A stretch of DNA of 64,000 bases from Diphasiastrum complanatum (GCA_029204225.1 CM055112.1:28854703-28918702); one strand, 5' to 3'. Numbered from the stretch's first letter, positions 1 through 14,523 are shown. The notes: generated by a model not told the origin, from the sequence alone. Translations and numbers: made by a program.

Positions 1-2
1 AG

Positions 3-152
3 GTACAATCCAAGGAAGTGCAACTACATCATGTACCATCATCCGAATGCATAGCTGATATCTTAACCAAACCATTGTCCAAAGATCCATTTTTTAAGTT
101 AAGATATGCTCTTGGAATTGTAGATAGATGTACACTAGATTTGCCAAGTTAG
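3..152 (+). pseudogene. Copia-H polyprotein, C-terminal end only
   Basis: The last 49 codons of a Ty1/Copia gag-pol enter from the left edge of the window. The frame carries the conserved end of Copia RNase H (HHVPSSECIADILTKPL, then a stop at 150-152). In this family that segment ends the polyprotein that copies element RNA into DNA in cytoplasmic virus-like particles. A purine-rich tract and an LTR start follow within 14 bases, as expected for the 3' end of an element. The tail after TKPL differs from the intact Copia-1 at 16538-22967, so it is another lineage. Whether the rest of the gene is intact cannot be judged, because it lies outside the window. Confidence 0.85.
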
Positions 153-165
153 AAGTGAGGAGGAG
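153..165 (+). other. Polypurine tract of Copia-H
   Basis: The tract AAGTGAGGAGGAG lies between the pol stop codon and the TGTTGAAAA start of the LTR. In LTR retrotransposons such a tract primes plus-strand DNA synthesis. Confidence 0.75.
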
Positions 166-1088
166 TGTTGAAAATTGTCACTTCTCACTTGACATTGGTT
201 CATGTAAATATTGATCAAACATTAGAATATGTTGATGATATGATTTCACACGTGTGGAGCCTGTTCCCACGTGTGAAAGGATGTACTTTTCATGTTTGTA
301 TATATCCAAATTGATTTTGTATCATTCTAGTTAGTGTGAACATGAAATGGCTAGTTTTTAGTCAAGTTGACTAGTCACCTACAAATTAGCTTTTCCTTGC
401 ATGTGCATGAGTAAATGCTCCCACATGGCAAGTGGATGTTCACATGTGTGTATAGAGTACTAGAAGATAAGAGTTGACCATTTTCCTTAGATCCTATTTT
501 GTAGGGAATATTCCTATATTCTAGGAGACTAGCTTTTTGGATTTTAGTCATATTCTAGAAGGTCAACTATTGGATAAGGATCAAGGATGGATAAAATGGA
601 TAGAACTGAGTGATGTGGCACTCTTCACACGTGTGAAGGCTTGCTGGACTGTATCAGACTCATGGATGTACTTGATCCATAAAAGGATCATCATTTTGCT
701 AAGAAAATTGATGAGACTTTTGCACTCTACACTTTTGTGAGATTTCTAGTCATTTGTCTTGTGATTTTTATGCATGATTGCTATCTAGTATCATTGTACT
801 TGTTGTTTCAGGTGCAGGCCGTACAGTGGACAGTACTCCACACGTGTGAACTCGCTCTCACTAAAAAAATGATGTGTTGATCCATTGCTCTTGCTTAAAT
901 CCAAGTGTAGTGAATCTAGATCAAGATCTAATGTGTAGAACTTGATAGATTCATTGATTAAGCAACCAATAACTCTCTATGATTGTAAAGTACAATTATT
1001 ATTATCCTAAAAACTGTAAAATTTATCAAACTAATCTGATTTTCCAATAACAATGATTCATCGAAATGCATTCTGAACAAAGCAACAC
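166..1088 (+). repeat. 3' LTR of Copia-H (right edge approximate)
   Basis: The LTR begins TGTTGAAAATTG directly after the polypurine tract. It holds several G-box palindromes (CACGTG at 249, 268, 628 and 841, another at its edge at 1086), the one at 624-637 being the perfect 14-mer TTCACACGTGTGAA. A segment at about 247-277 (GGAGCCTGTTCCCACGTGTG) is nearly identical to the LTRs of element N. The right end is uncertain: no second LTR is available here and a (GA)n tract starts at 1091. Confidence 0.6.
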
Positions 1089-3095
<2,007 letters not shown>

Positions 3096-3299
3096 TGTGA
3101 CAGCAATCAGAACTATAGAAAAATGCTCCAAAACTGTATTAGATACTATGGCAGCCAGCAGTAGTGAGGAAAATAGGAGGCGTTCTTCTTGTGGCAATCA
3201 CCAACGAGCACCAATTTCCTCCTGTGTCAACCACCAGAGAGCAACAACCATAAACAAAGTTTTTGCTCTTCCTGTGGCAACCACTTGTGAACAACAACT

Positions 3300-3455
3300 A
3301 GTAAACAGCCTCCCTTGGCAGAAAGGGAGATCAGCCAATGATGCCCAGGCAGAAAGGGTGATCAACCAACGATGCCCAGGCAGAAAGGGAGATTAGAAAG
3401 GGAGATCAGCCAACGATGCCCAGGCAGCCCATGTTCAAACGATGCCCAGCCAACG
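3300..3455. repeat. Short degenerate tandem repeat
   Basis: The core GATGCCCAGGCAG recurs at 3340, 3371 and 3415, with a shortened copy at 3441, giving spacings of 31, 44 and 26 bases. Between copies sit AAAGGGAGATCAGCC-like segments. An open frame at 3097-3396 reads through it but resembles no known protein and is probably chance. Confidence 0.7.
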
Positions 3456-3479
3456 CAAAAACATGCAGCGAAGTGCATG

Positions 3480-4700
3480 GGGAAGTAGGTGGGCGGGGGA
3501 GGAAGGGAGGTGCGTGGCTCAGATGGCGGTGGCATTAACTACCATCTGCACCCCCACTTGTTTTTTCCCTTATTTAGAGAGAGAGAATGGAAAGTGGGGG
3601 CTTGGCCCCTTGGGCATGGGCATTTTGATTTTTTTCTTATTCTTTAGAAAGGCCACCCAATTCAGAATTATATGGATGTGGAAATACAAATTCGGATCCT
3701 CATTATTTTTCCCATTTGTTGTGTTGTGTGCACCAATGCCCCATGTGCCGTGACAGGTCTAATGTAATGTTGCCAGCGACTTGACTGGGTGGCATAGTTG
3801 CCAGGGAACGGGAATGTAATGGGAACGTGACCTCTGTGAATGGGAATGTTTTTGAGAATTTGGGAATGAGGTAACGCCAAAATCGGCATAGCATAGGAAT
3901 GGAGCCGATGTTATTCCTAAAAAAAGGGCATTTTACTAGGCGGTCACCCTCCATCATAACCACAATACGGATTATGCTGGACGTCATTTCTCATTATTGT
4001 ACAACATATAGAAGGTAATTGAAATGTGATGCATTCTATTTTCATCGCAGGTTCCATTTCAATTTCATTTTAGAAAACTCGCACTGGAAAGTACATCTAC
4101 GGTTAACCCATATCCAAGAGATTCGTGTACATCACCAAGGCTTCCAGCTAAATAAGTTAAACTTCATTTTCCACATGTACAAAAGTTTGATTTATTGAGG
4201 TGCCTACAACACTCTCCATCTGTTGCTAGGACGACCTGATCATAAATGATAAGGGTTATTGCAATCCTACTTTTAAAGTTGAAGTCAAGATCCTGATCAT
4301 GCTTATGGTCATGGTATCATTATAATCTTCATTATTGTAGATGTTTATCGTACATAATCCCTTTAATAAGGAGTCTAACATTTTTGTCGTGATGAAGTAG
4401 TTGGAACAAAGAAAATACTATTCAACAATCTATATATGTATATAGAAATGGTCCCCTGGGACCTAAGGGTACTGTTGTTTGTGTTATTTCAATACCCATC
4501 CACTTAGCTTAGCATCATCTCATATATTTTGTTGTTGTGATTCTACCAAAGGTTCTTTGTATCGGCACCATAAATGTTAAATGTGAACTGCTTCTAATTT
4601 TTCTTTTTCATTTATACTGATGGGAGACTATTTTTTGTCTTTGTAGAATAATCCAGATATGACGCCTATAATAGAGGATATGGAAGAGATTTCATAGGCC
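3480..4700. other. Spacer with no recognisable gene
   Basis: AT-rich sequence. Nothing resembling a coding region, PBS or terminal repeat could be supported here. Confidence 0.45.
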
Positions 4701-4861
4701 TATTCATTCAATTGCCCACTTGCTTCACCCACAATGGTTGTTGTTGGAGAGAGGGAAATGAACGAGAGTTGGAAACCATGTCGTGTGTTAGAAACGAAAA
4801 ATTAGCTCAAAGGGGTAAGACAAACACGAACGAGAAACGAACTCAAACAAGAAAATGTTCG

Positions 4862-4981
4862 TGCGCAGCGGAACGAGCTATACGACTCTCTCTGTAAGCA
4901 TGACTACACCTATCAGAATGAATAGAACATTAGTGATGAAAATCACGGTCAGTCTTGATTATGCAGCCACACATCAATGAA
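4862..4981 (+). pseudogene. Gypsy-E coding scrap next to a Copia-A LTR
   Basis: A short frame reads CAQRNELYDSL and continues HDYTYQNE before a stop. It matches the end of the frame at 46060-46473, which follows the Gypsy-E protease region. The frame is broken by a stop just before the LTR starting at 4982. The same scrap lies beside Copia-A LTRs at 35702 and 53401-53448. Just upstream, 4750-4850 holds a leader-like stretch with ACGAGAAACGAACTC that recurs near 44840. Confidence 0.55.
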
Positions 4982-5785
4982 TGAAGCACCAGAAGAATGG
5001 TTTGTCACGAATAGCAAGAGAAATTATATGCCGCAAATGATTTGTGAAGAGTTAGACTGTGCTCAACTGATAATTAGTCGCGAAAGATGAGCCTAAATGT
5101 TAGTCATCTATTACCAGAAAGAATAACTAGAAAGGTCAGACAAAATGAATAATAAGCATAACAATATTAACATAGATCTGAACGTAGAACAAAGAACTGT
5201 ATCAAATTAAGTACATCAAGTATACATGTCAATAATGTGGTAGAGCACAAGACAATAGCAGACGAAACCGCGTGCCCTACGAAGCTTATGCAATTTGTAA
5301 AGGAATGAAACCTTATTGTTGACAATCAAGAATCAATGCGCAACGCATCTACTTCATCTATCTCGCTGGTAAGCTTCTGATACTAGTTTGCATACACTCT
5401 CATTTTTTTCGTTAGGACTTAATCATCCAATACTCGATCTCTTGATCAACACTATCATCTCTGATAATTTCTCTCTATATCAAAATGGTATTCAACATCC
5501 ATATATATACATAACATTACAGGTGTGCAGATGAAAAAAGTACAAGGTAAATGTGTTGTCTGTAGGAGATTGTGGGTGGCTGCAGTTGTTGTCCAGTCTG
5601 TTAGCACAGCTGCGTGGGGTGAGCGTAAAGAGGGTGTGCCGTCAGCCTTCGCTTTTCGTCCTTTCATTACCTGTGAGAATTTTCATGTTAATATGCAGAC
5701 TGCACAACAACACGAGTAAATATGCAGCATGAATGGAGGCATATTAAAGATGGGATTTGGAAGAGTAGAGGAAACAAATCCAACA
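4982..5785 (-). repeat. Copia-A LTR (3' LTR, minus strand)
   Basis: On the minus strand the segment starts TGTTGGATTTG at 5785, right after a GAGGGGG polypurine tract, and ends in GCTTCA at 4982. Related copies lie at 53449-54348, 35171-35701 (5'-truncated) and 37811-38234 (3'-truncated), which help set the edges. No target-site duplication was found. The internal TAGTATCAGAAGC resembles a tRNA-Met PBS but lies mid-segment and is probably coincidental. Confidence 0.6.
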
Positions 5786-5792
5786 CCCCCTC

Positions 5793-7503
5793 TTAATCTG
5801 GATCCGTGAACACTTTGATCTTCAGACTAAGCAATGCACAAAATTTGTTGTGTGCATTAACATTGAGTGCTTTCATGAATATGTCTGCAACGATGTCATG
5901 CGTTCTGCAGTACGTTAAGCTTACTTCCTTGTCGAGAACCTTGCCTTTGATGTAGTGATATCTGATTTCAATGTGCTTACTCCTAGAGCAAATCTAGGGT
6001 TGGACGATAAGGCAATAACACTTTGAGTATCACAAAATAAAATTGTAGGGCTATATTGTTTTAGATTAAGATCTGACAACAAATTTCTCAACCAAAACGC
6101 TTCCTTAATAGATTGAGAAGCAGCAATGTATTCTGCTTCTGTAGAAGAAAGTGCGACAGAAGTTTGCTTACGACTGTTCCATGAGATAGGACCATCGTTG
6201 AAGAAGAATGTAAATCCAAATGTGGATTTACAATTGTCTACATCTCCTCCTCAGCTTGCATCAGAATAACCACTGAGCTGATGGAGATTGTCATTGTTGA
6301 CTTCTCCATAGCAGATGCACTGGTCCATGGTAGCTCGAATATATCTCATGACTAGAATAAGAGCCTTCCAATGGGTAATGCCAGGATTAGCCATGTATTG
6401 GCTGAGTGAGCTTACAGCAAAATAGATATCTGGTCTTGTACAGACTGCGTACATGAGAGATCCTAGTAGCAATCGATAAGGGTATTCTCTCATTTGCTCC
6501 ACTTTCTGCTTGGTCTGGGGACATTGGTCCTTTGACAGATGCAGGCCTGGATCCATTCATGAGTGAGCTAATTTACAAATCATCAAATTGTATTTGTTAA
6601 GAACATTGTGAAGATACCTTTGTTGAGTGATGCAAATTAGTCGATTTGCTCTGTCTCTGTGGATTTGAATCCCCAGACAGAAGTGAGCTTCGCCCAGATC
6701 AGTCATGTCGACTTCTGAAAACAACATCTTTTTTGAATCCTTGACCATATTGGTATTGTTGGTGAAGAGCAACGTATCATCCACGTACAAGGTGATGAAA
6801 ATAAGGATTGCTGTACTGACTTCGAATAAACGTTGCAATCAGTAGTGCTTGATTTCAATCCTTGTTCAATGAGGAATGTGTTGATCGTCTAGAACCAAGC
6901 TCTGGCAGACTGTTTCAAGCCATACAGTGCTTTGTGGAGTTTATAGACATGATTCTTCGTTCCTTCCAGAGCGTATCCTTCGGGTTGGATCATGTAGATA
7001 TCTTCTTGTATTACTCCATTCAGATAGGTTGTTTGTACATCAACTTGATGCACTTCGAGGTCAGCAGCTGCAGCATAAGACAAGAGCATTCAGATCGACG
7101 AATGTTTGACGACTAGACTAAAAGTCTCACTGTAGTTGACATTCGGGATCTGGGTGAATCCTCGTGCTACCAGTCTTGCCCTCCTTCGATCAATTGCTCT
7201 GTTGGCATTGTATTTGATCTTAAAGATTCATTTGCAATCAACAATATTGTAGCCAATAGGAGCTTCGACTAATGACCATGTCTGGTTTTTGATCAGAGAG
7301 GAATACTCTCTGTCCATAGCTTCTCTCCAGAGATTAGAGTCTGGTTGGCTAAGTGCCTCTTCGACTGTCGTCGGTTCCTGCATCAAGAGACAGACAGACT
7401 CAGGAGTATACCTTGTGGGCTGTGTGCGCACTCGGCTTGATCTTCTGGGAAGATTCGACTGATAAACCATTCTTGGGATTTGTTGCTGGTTAGTAGAATT
7501 CAC
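5793..7503 (-). pseudogene. Copia-A pol, 3' half (RT and RNase H)
   Basis: Minus-strand pieces of a Ty1/Copia pol begin in the linker after integrase (NLPRRSSRVRTQPTRYTPES), pass through reverse transcriptase (VDVQTTYLNGVIQEDIY, then YVDDTLLF carrying the catalytic Asp pair) and end in RNase H (LSSTEAEY and a final stop at 5793-5795). Gag, protease and integrase are missing. Several stops and frameshifts break the frame, for example at 6557 where HS-stop precedes MDPG. The 5' end abuts a truncated Copia-B LTR, so this is a pseudogene in the left arm. Its partner is at 61478-63171. Confidence 0.9.
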
Positions 7504-7597
7504 ACTTCATTTATGTAAAACATGAATTTTAGTGAAAATCACCATGGACATGACCCCAAACTCGAGATAGGAAGATAGTATTTTAATAATCTTCACA
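7499..7597 (-). repeat. Truncated 3' LTR of Copia-B
   Basis: On the minus strand TTTTAAAGAGGAG, a polypurine tract, precedes TGTGAAGATTATT at 7597, a typical LTR start. After about 100 bases the sequence joins Copia-A coding DNA. The same joint occurs at 61382-61477 in the right arm. Confidence 0.7.
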
Positions 7598-7640
7598 CTC
7601 CTCTTTAAAATTTATGTTTTTATCAACATAGACTTCGAAA

Positions 7641-10600
7641 TTAGGCAATGTTAGACCTCTTCATAAATACATTCTTGAGTAGAGGTTTGGTGAGAAGATC
7701 TGCAACACAATCTGAACATGAAACATGCTCCAATGATATCTCTCTCCCAATGTCGTTTTCTCTTACAAAATGATGAGTCACTTCAATATGCTTGCTCCTT
7801 GCATGAAAGACTAGATTATTTGCAAGAGCCTGAGCAGAAATGTTATCATTCTTGATAATTGGTAAATCCTCATTTGCATAACACTTTAGCTCCAAAGGTT
7901 GCCTTTTGATCCATAAAACCTCCTTTGTTGTGGTTGTAAGAGATTTGTATTCAGCTTCACAAGAAGATAAGAAAATAGTTGCATGTTTCTTTGATAGCCA
8001 AGAAACCAAATTTCCTCCAAGAAATATAGTGTAAGCACTTGTGGATTTCCTATCTAACCTGTCTCCTGCAAATTTTGAATATGAAAAAGCAATCAAATTT
8101 ATTTCTTCTCCTTCATAGTATAGTCCAAAATCCAAGGTAGAAGATATATACCTCAAGACTCTTTTAGCCAACTTCCAATGATAGAACTTTGGATCCTGCA
8201 TGTGTTGACTTAGCTTATGAACACAAAATCTTAGATCAGGCCTAGTCACTGTTAACCAAATAAGTGAGCCAATAAGACCCCTATAAAAAGTGATGTCCTC
8301 AAAGGATTTTTCATCATCTTTAAAAGGAACTTATACAGTGTGCTCCATAGGTGTATCTATGCTTTTATAGTTCTCCATATGGAATTTCCTGAGCATGGAA
8401 AGTGCATATCTACTTTGGTTTATAAATACATGACCTTTCCAAAAAACTATTTCAAGGCCTAGAATATAGTGAAGAACTCCTAAGTCTTGCATCTTAAACG
8501 CAGTACCAAGTGCGTGCTTAGTTTCCTCAACTAACTTCTCATTGTTTCCACAAAGAATGATATCATCTACATAGATGAGAAGAATAATTACAAAGTTAGC
8601 TACAAACTTATAATACAAAGAAGGGTCATATTCACTTAGACAAAATTTGAGTGATATGAGATAGGAATTGAGCCTTGCATACCAAGACTTTGGTGCCTGT
8701 TTCAGTCCATACAGACTTTTGAACAAAAGGCAAATTTTTGATTCATCACCTTCCTTCACAAAACCTGGAGGCTGCTCCATATAAATCTCCTCCTCAAGGT
8801 AACCATTGAGAAATGCATTAGAAACATCAAGCTGGGACATACTCCATTTGTGAAAACATGCAAGAGAGATAAGTATTCGAATTGTTACCATCTTTGCAAC
8901 TGTGCAAAGGTGTCTTCATAATCAAGACCTTTGATCTGTGAGTAGCCTTTGGCACAAAGTCTTGCTTTATACTTATTAATAGATCCATCATGATTATACT
9001 TGATTCTAAATACCCACTTACATCCGATCACATGCATGTTGTTTGGTGGCTTCACAAGCTCCCATGTGTTACTTGACATCAAGGCTTCAAATTCTTGGGT
9101 CATTGCTTCAACCCACTCCTTGGATTGAAAAGCTTCTTGGACATCGTTAGGCTCTTCATTTCATATAAAAAGTGCATGATAGGAAGCTTCACCTTCCACT
9201 GGCCTTCCTTCTTCATCATATGTGAGCCTCCTTGGCTCAAATCTTGCTCGTGTAGATCTTCTTGGTGTGGTAGCTTGAATCTGCTCCTCCTCAAGCCTCG
9301 GCCTCACCTCTTTTTGAATAGCATCAAGATTGATGATTGATCTTGCATGAGTCTCCTTGATCTGTGCATCATCCAAGTTAAGTTTCTGATATTCATGGAA
9401 GATCACATCTCTATTAACAACATTTTTGTCAATAGAGAGCAAATAAATCTTGTATGCTTTTTTAGTGGATGCATAACCTACAAAAATTCCTTATACTGCA
9501 CTAGTATCTTCCTTCTTCCTAGTTTCTAGAGGCACAGGCACAAAGCATACACAGCCAAAAATCCTAAAATGATCTACCTTAGGCTTTTTCTTTTACAACA
9601 TCTCAAATGGTGTCTTTCCTCCTATTGCAAGATTTGGAAGCCTATTACAAAGATAGTTTGCACATGCAACTGCCTCTCCCCAAAATTCTCTAGGCAGAGA
9701 AGCTTCTAGCCTAATGGCTTCTGCACATTCACACAAAGTTCTACTTTTTATCTCAGCAACTCCATTTTGCTGAGGAGTATATGAACAAGAAAACTCTCTT
9801 TGAATACCCTCTCTCTCCCAAAAGTCTTTAAACTTATTGAAGTGTATTCCCCTCCACTGACACTTCTTAAAGCTTTTAACTCGAAAGGAAACTGCTTCTC
9901 TACATAAGCTTTAAAAGTAAGAAAAACATCATAGACCATGGCTTTTGAAGACAACATATAGATCCAAGAATATCTTGTATAATCATCTACAAAAGAGACA
10001 AAGCAGTTGGCTCCTCCTTTGCTCTTAGTTGATGAGAAATGAACATCAGAGTGTACAAGTTCAAATGGTTGCTTTGTCTTGATACTTGATCTTGGAAAAT
10101 GCCTTCTGTGTGACTTTGCCAGCACACAAGCTTCACAAGGTAGAAGCTCCTTTGACAGTGTCTTTGGTAGACCAACAACTTTTCCTTCTTTGACCATAGA
10201 TTGCATGGCTTTGAAATTGGGATGACCCAATCTCTTGTGCTACAGATCCTCTTGTAGAACCTTGTTCCTAGAACTAGACATATGGGAGCTAGCCCCACTA
10301 TCTATCCACCATACTTCTTCATTCTTAAAAGGAAAAGATGAAAAAGTAGACATCATTAATGAATTCTCTTTCACTCTCTACACCCTCACACTCATCCTCA
10401 TTAGTAAGGTTAGATTGCTTAGATTGGTTCTTCTTCTTGAAATAGTTTGATGCATAGTGTCCTTTTTTGCCACATAAAAAACACTTGATCTTTGACAGCT
10501 TCTTCTTGCCACTGGATGTTGCACTTTGTGAGGACTGATCCTCACCACCTTCTTTGCCTTTGTCCTTCTTGAAGTGTTGTTGTCCTTTGCCCTTGCCTCT

Positions 10601-11248
10601 TGACTTGTCTATGATGAAGAGTGCTTTGTCATCTCCACCATCTTTCAATGAAGTGTGTTGATCCTCAGCATCTTATTCTCTTGCCTGCTTTCTTCAGCAA
10701 TGAGAATACCTTGCAGTGTCTCCAAGGATGGAAGATCCTCCCTGACAGCATAAGTTTGCACAATATTGTCATACTCATCTCTAAGTACATTAGGACTACT
10801 TGAACAAGTTCAGTGTTCTTAAGAGCATCACTAATACCAGCTAACTCTTGATGAAGATCCTTAACTCTCATGACATATGATGAAGCACTCTCATCTACTC
10901 TTTAATAACTTATAGATATTTGGTTTCTAAGTGTAAGCAATCTAGAAGTATTTTTGATTTCATAGATTGTTTTTAGAGTATCCCAAGCTTCCTTGGCAGT
11001 GGTGCGTGTACTGATCTCTCTTAAGACTTCATTAGTAGCATTCATTTTTATAAAATGAAGGGCAATTCTGGTTCTTTTGTGGAATGCTGCAGCTTCATTA
11101 GGTGCAGCAGGTTCTTCTTCAGCTCCACTCACAATATCCATTGCATCCTGTAGAATCAATAATGATTCCATTCTGATCTTCCACATTGCATAATTGGAAG
11201 ATGTTAATCTCTCATTGTGCTCTAAGAAATGTGAACCAATGAAGACAT
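7641..11248 (-). pseudogene. Copia-B gag-pol, nearly full order but broken
   Basis: Reading on the minus strand: gag N-terminus (NYAMWKIRMESLL near 11190), gag core, zinc knuckle CFLCGKKGHYASNY near 10480, protease WWIDSGASSHM near 10310, integrase (HKRLGHPNF, VHSDVH), reverse transcriptase (YVDDIILCG near 8570) and RNase H (CEAEYKSL). Decay is clear. The last zinc-knuckle Cys is Tyr. Protease runs into the integrase zinc region after a short stretch and a stop, implying an internal deletion. The second integrase Asp is lost (LRSVSGGEY in place of the usual RSDNGGEY). There are many stops and shifts. It is related to but distinct from Copia-1. Confidence 0.92.
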
Positions 11249-11800
11249 CTTCTTGGTGAGAAATTCTAGTAATGATAAAAAAATGGAGTTGAAAGGATGT
11301 GACTTGCTATCTCAATCTAGGGTCTAACACAGGTGTTGATCCACCTTATAAAATCTAGCAACAGATGTGAGAACAAATTCTCAATACAGAAAATTAATGT
11401 ATCTTGAATTTGGATCTTGCTTCAGTCACAAAAGAAGAAGCACATGCAAGCAAGAAGTCTATCTCTCCCATGAGTTTAAAAGTACTGATAAACTCTCTAG
11501 GAACTTACTTTCAACTCAAACACAATAATATGTGTGAAATGAAAAGTCTAAGACCTCAAAACACTCACTTTTATCCAATTCTACCTGATTGACAGTGAAA
11601 ATTGATGAAAATGGTGAAAAAGACAGATGTGTACTCACTTTGGCATATCCCATGAGTTGAGTACCTCAAACTGTCCGATTGCCTAAAACTCTTTTAAAAA
11701 CAAATCAAATTGATCTAGAAACAAGAGCAACACATTTTACTCTTCAATACCTATCCAACAAGCTATAGAACATCAAATTTGGATTATTCCTTGAGAAGTA
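11249..11800 (-). other. Copia-B 5' leader
   Basis: Non-coding DNA upstream of the Copia-B gag, matched in reverse by about 58560-59015 in the right arm. It has the same style as the Copia-1 leader. No PBS or 5' LTR of Copia-B could be found, so the element is truncated here against Gypsy-D LTR sequence. The edge is approximate. Confidence 0.55.
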
Positions 11801-11930
11801 TGGAGATGTAGAAAAGGTAGATTTTTGTGGAAACGGATGTATGGAGATGGTGATGATGAAAAACAAGTGTTTATGGTGATGATGTGATAGTCAAGAGTGT
11901 GATGGGAGTGTGGTGAATGCTCGCGTGACA
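11800..11930 (-). repeat. Gypsy-D LTR start, truncated
   Basis: On the minus strand a GAGGTAG purine tract precedes TGTCACGCGAGC at 11930, an LTR-type start. The same start is at 58408 (plus) and, diverged, at 23602 (plus). Only about 130 bases remain before Copia-B sequence. Confidence 0.6.
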
Positions 11931-12249
11931 CTACCTCTCACATGCGAAAAGTTTCAAATGATGTGTCTTCCAGTGATGTTAGGTTTGGAGATGGTTTGTG
12001 ATGGCGCTCTCAATGGTAATCAAACTATGATGGCTGATAGTTGGTGGAGATGGTGTGGAACCGATGATAGATGCAAAGAACAAGAGAGTGCGAGGATCGT
12101 GCACGGGAGCAAGAATATCGCCAGTAGATCGTCGCCAAAAAACTCTAGAATTTGCACTTTGCTGAGGTGCGAATGGCGTCAGAGTGATGGCATTTATGGA
12201 CGTCGTCATATGGTTTTGGCGAGATGAGACGTGCTGGTTCGTTGAATTT

Positions 12250-12510
12250 TGAATTTGAATCGTCGGTCGAGATTTGAGTGAGTTGCGTCGGTCGAGACCT
12301 GATAGGAATCCATCGGTTGAGATCTGACAGAAGTCATCGGTTGAGATCTGACAGAAGTCGCCGGTTGAGATCTGACAGAAGTTGTCGGTTGAGATCTGAG
12401 CGAATCCTGTCGGTTGAGATCTAAAAGAATCCCGTCAGTTGAGATCTGAGTGAATCCCATTAGTGAGATCTGAGCAAATCCCATCGGTTGAGATCTGAAA
12501 GAAATGCATT
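12250..12510 (-). repeat. Minisatellite in the Gypsy-D 3' region
   Basis: About nine imperfect copies of a 25-30-base unit. On the minus strand each contains CAGATCTCAACCGAC or a close variant. It is the left-arm counterpart of 57812-58080 and lies between the integrase end and the LTR start. Confidence 0.85.
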
Positions 12511-13024
12511 ATGAAGGAATAGAGCTGTTTGATGCAAGTGGAGAACTTCAAGGGAGAAAATATGACTGTAGCTCAGAGTAGACGTTCTTATGGGAAAGGT
12601 GTATCTCAATGAGATGAGTATAGAAATGAGTTGGCTAAGAGTGCAGAATCTTTTCATATGGTGTAGCCTATCATTTGTTGATCTAGAACATCCATGATGA
12701 ATGGGTATTTATGGGAAAACAAAATGCATAGAAAGTAAATAAGTACAGGTAGGAATTATAAACAAGGAACGAGGTTAAGAATAGGCAAGCAAAACGAGAA
12801 TTATAAGCAAGGAAATAAGAAAATAAAATAAAATAAAAAGAATAAAAGATGTAAAATATATACTAGGGAAAAGGTGTTTAAATTGGGTCAACAAAAAACA
12901 ACTCTTTGTAACACCGCCGTAGACAACCACCGTTGACAATAGTGTCTAGGAGTATTCCGTCAAGTGTTTGCAACTGGACTGCACCATTGGGAAAGATTTT
13001 ATTTATAACATACGGTCCCTCACT

Positions 13025-13653
13025 TCAGAGTTTCAATTTGCCGGGGTGCTTCTTTGATGTATAAAGAAGCACCTGGCCACCTAAGTGTAGATCTTTATTA
13101 TGTAGGTGATGGTCATGCCAGGCCTTTTGGCGTCGTTTGTTAACCAGTTGTGCGTGGTAAGATACAAGTCTTGTCTCGCATAACTGGGCTAATGTAAGCC
13201 TAGTTTTGACTTGTTGTTTGATTGTAGCTTTCTCGCAGAGGTCTGTAGAAAAATCTTCCATTACTCTTAGCGAAGGTACTAAGAATTCTACAGGCATTAC
13301 CGCCTCTTGACCATATACTAAGTGGAAAGGGGTAACCCACCCAGTGGCTTTCTTTGGGGTTGTGGGGTAAGCCCAAATAGCTGAAAATTTTTTTGTTTCC
13401 CAATCAAAGTGACTTGTTTCAACTATCTTTGTCAAAATTTTACATATCGTCTTGTTAGTTGATTCAGCCTGGCCATTACATCTAGGATAGTATGGTGTAC
13501 TCTTTCTGTGAACGACAAGGTAATGGCGTAGGAGGTTATCAATGACGGCATTTAAAAAATGCGTGCCACGATCACTAACTAGCTCTATGGAATAGCCAAA
13601 ATGTGTAATAATGTTTTCGTAAAGAAAAACCGCGACAATTTATGCATTGGTGT
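13025..13653 (-). pseudogene. Gypsy-D integrase, C-terminal half
   Basis: Minus-strand remnant of a Ty3/Gypsy integrase. It shows ELVSDRGTHFLNAV with the second catalytic Asp, CNGQAESTNK with the catalytic Glu, and the C-terminal DNA-binding tail (KAWHDHHLHNKDLHLGGQV). Frame breaks occur near 13440 and 13640. At its 5' end it is fused at about 13654 to a different integrase, Gypsy-C, by a deletion. The intact order of the two is visible in the right arm, where Gypsy-D reverse transcriptase precedes this domain. Confidence 0.9.
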
Positions 13654-14523
13654 CCTTTTCAATTGGCAAAATAGGATGCATACCATATGTCAGAAAATAT
13701 GGTGTCTGTTTTGTCGTGATTTTCTTTGTATTACGATAAGCCCAAAGAACTGATGGTAGAATCTGATCCCAATCCGTTGCGTGTGCAATAGTAATTTTAG
13801 TCAGGATCTTACATAAAATTTCATTAGCCCTTTCTGTCAACCCGTTTGCTTTTGGATTATACGGTGTATTTTTTCTGTATTTGATAAGGAAATAAGTTGT
13901 CAGCAACCGTATAGTGTCATTTAAAAAATGTGTACCTCGGTCGCTTACTAGTTCAAGTGGACAACCATATTTGGTGATAATACTTTTGAATAAGAACGTC
14001 ACGACAATTTTTGCATCATTTCTTTTTGTCGCCTTTGCTTCCACGTTCTTTGTAGCATAATCTGCTGCAACTAGAATATATTGACATTTCGTATGTCGGG
14101 TAACAGGTTTAATTGGACCGACAAAGTCAATCCCCCACTTCTCGAATGGTGCAAGAGGAAGGATTGGTGCCAATTCATTGATTTTGTAGGCTTACCAGAT
14201 CTTTGGCATGGATCACATGAACGAATAAAGTTTGATACATCCTTGAACATTGTTGGCCACCAATACTTGGCAGTCAATAACTTATTAACTGTGTTCTTCA
14301 AAGCAAAATGTCCATCAGCATCTTCTGAGTGTAAGGCTTTAACGACCTTTTTAATGTCTTTGGATTCGAGACATCTTCGAAGCTGATGATCTGCACCAAG
14401 CTTGTACAGAACATTGTTAATAATTGTATAAGGTGCTATCTTATATTGAAAAACTGTCTTTTGCTCCGATCATAACCATCCGGATATATCTAATCCTTGA
14501 GATAAGTAATGATATCAGAATAT
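13654..14523 (-). pseudogene. Gypsy-C integrase fragment
   Basis: Minus-strand Ty3/Gypsy integrase. The zinc-binding region reads FIRSCDPCQRSGKP near 14215, followed by the core (GIDFVGPI, ELVSDRGTHF, GLTERANEILC). A frame break lies near 14160. At 13654 it passes directly into Gypsy-D integrase, producing a chimera that is not a working gene. At 14523-14527 it stops abruptly beside plus-strand Gypsy-E sequence, the inner edge of the left duplication arm. The parent copy, with the upstream RT, protease and gag, is at 48353-53030. Confidence 0.9.

Noticed and set aside
3097-3753. Frames at 3097-3396 and 3442-3753 as small genes
   Set aside because: The first runs over a tandem repeat and the second has no recognisable motif. 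Both are within chance length.
5365-5380. TAGTATCAGAAGC as a Copia-A primer-binding site
   Set aside because: Two changes from the tRNA-Met complement, and other Copia-A copies show LTR sequence continuing past it. Kept as a coincidence, with some doubt.
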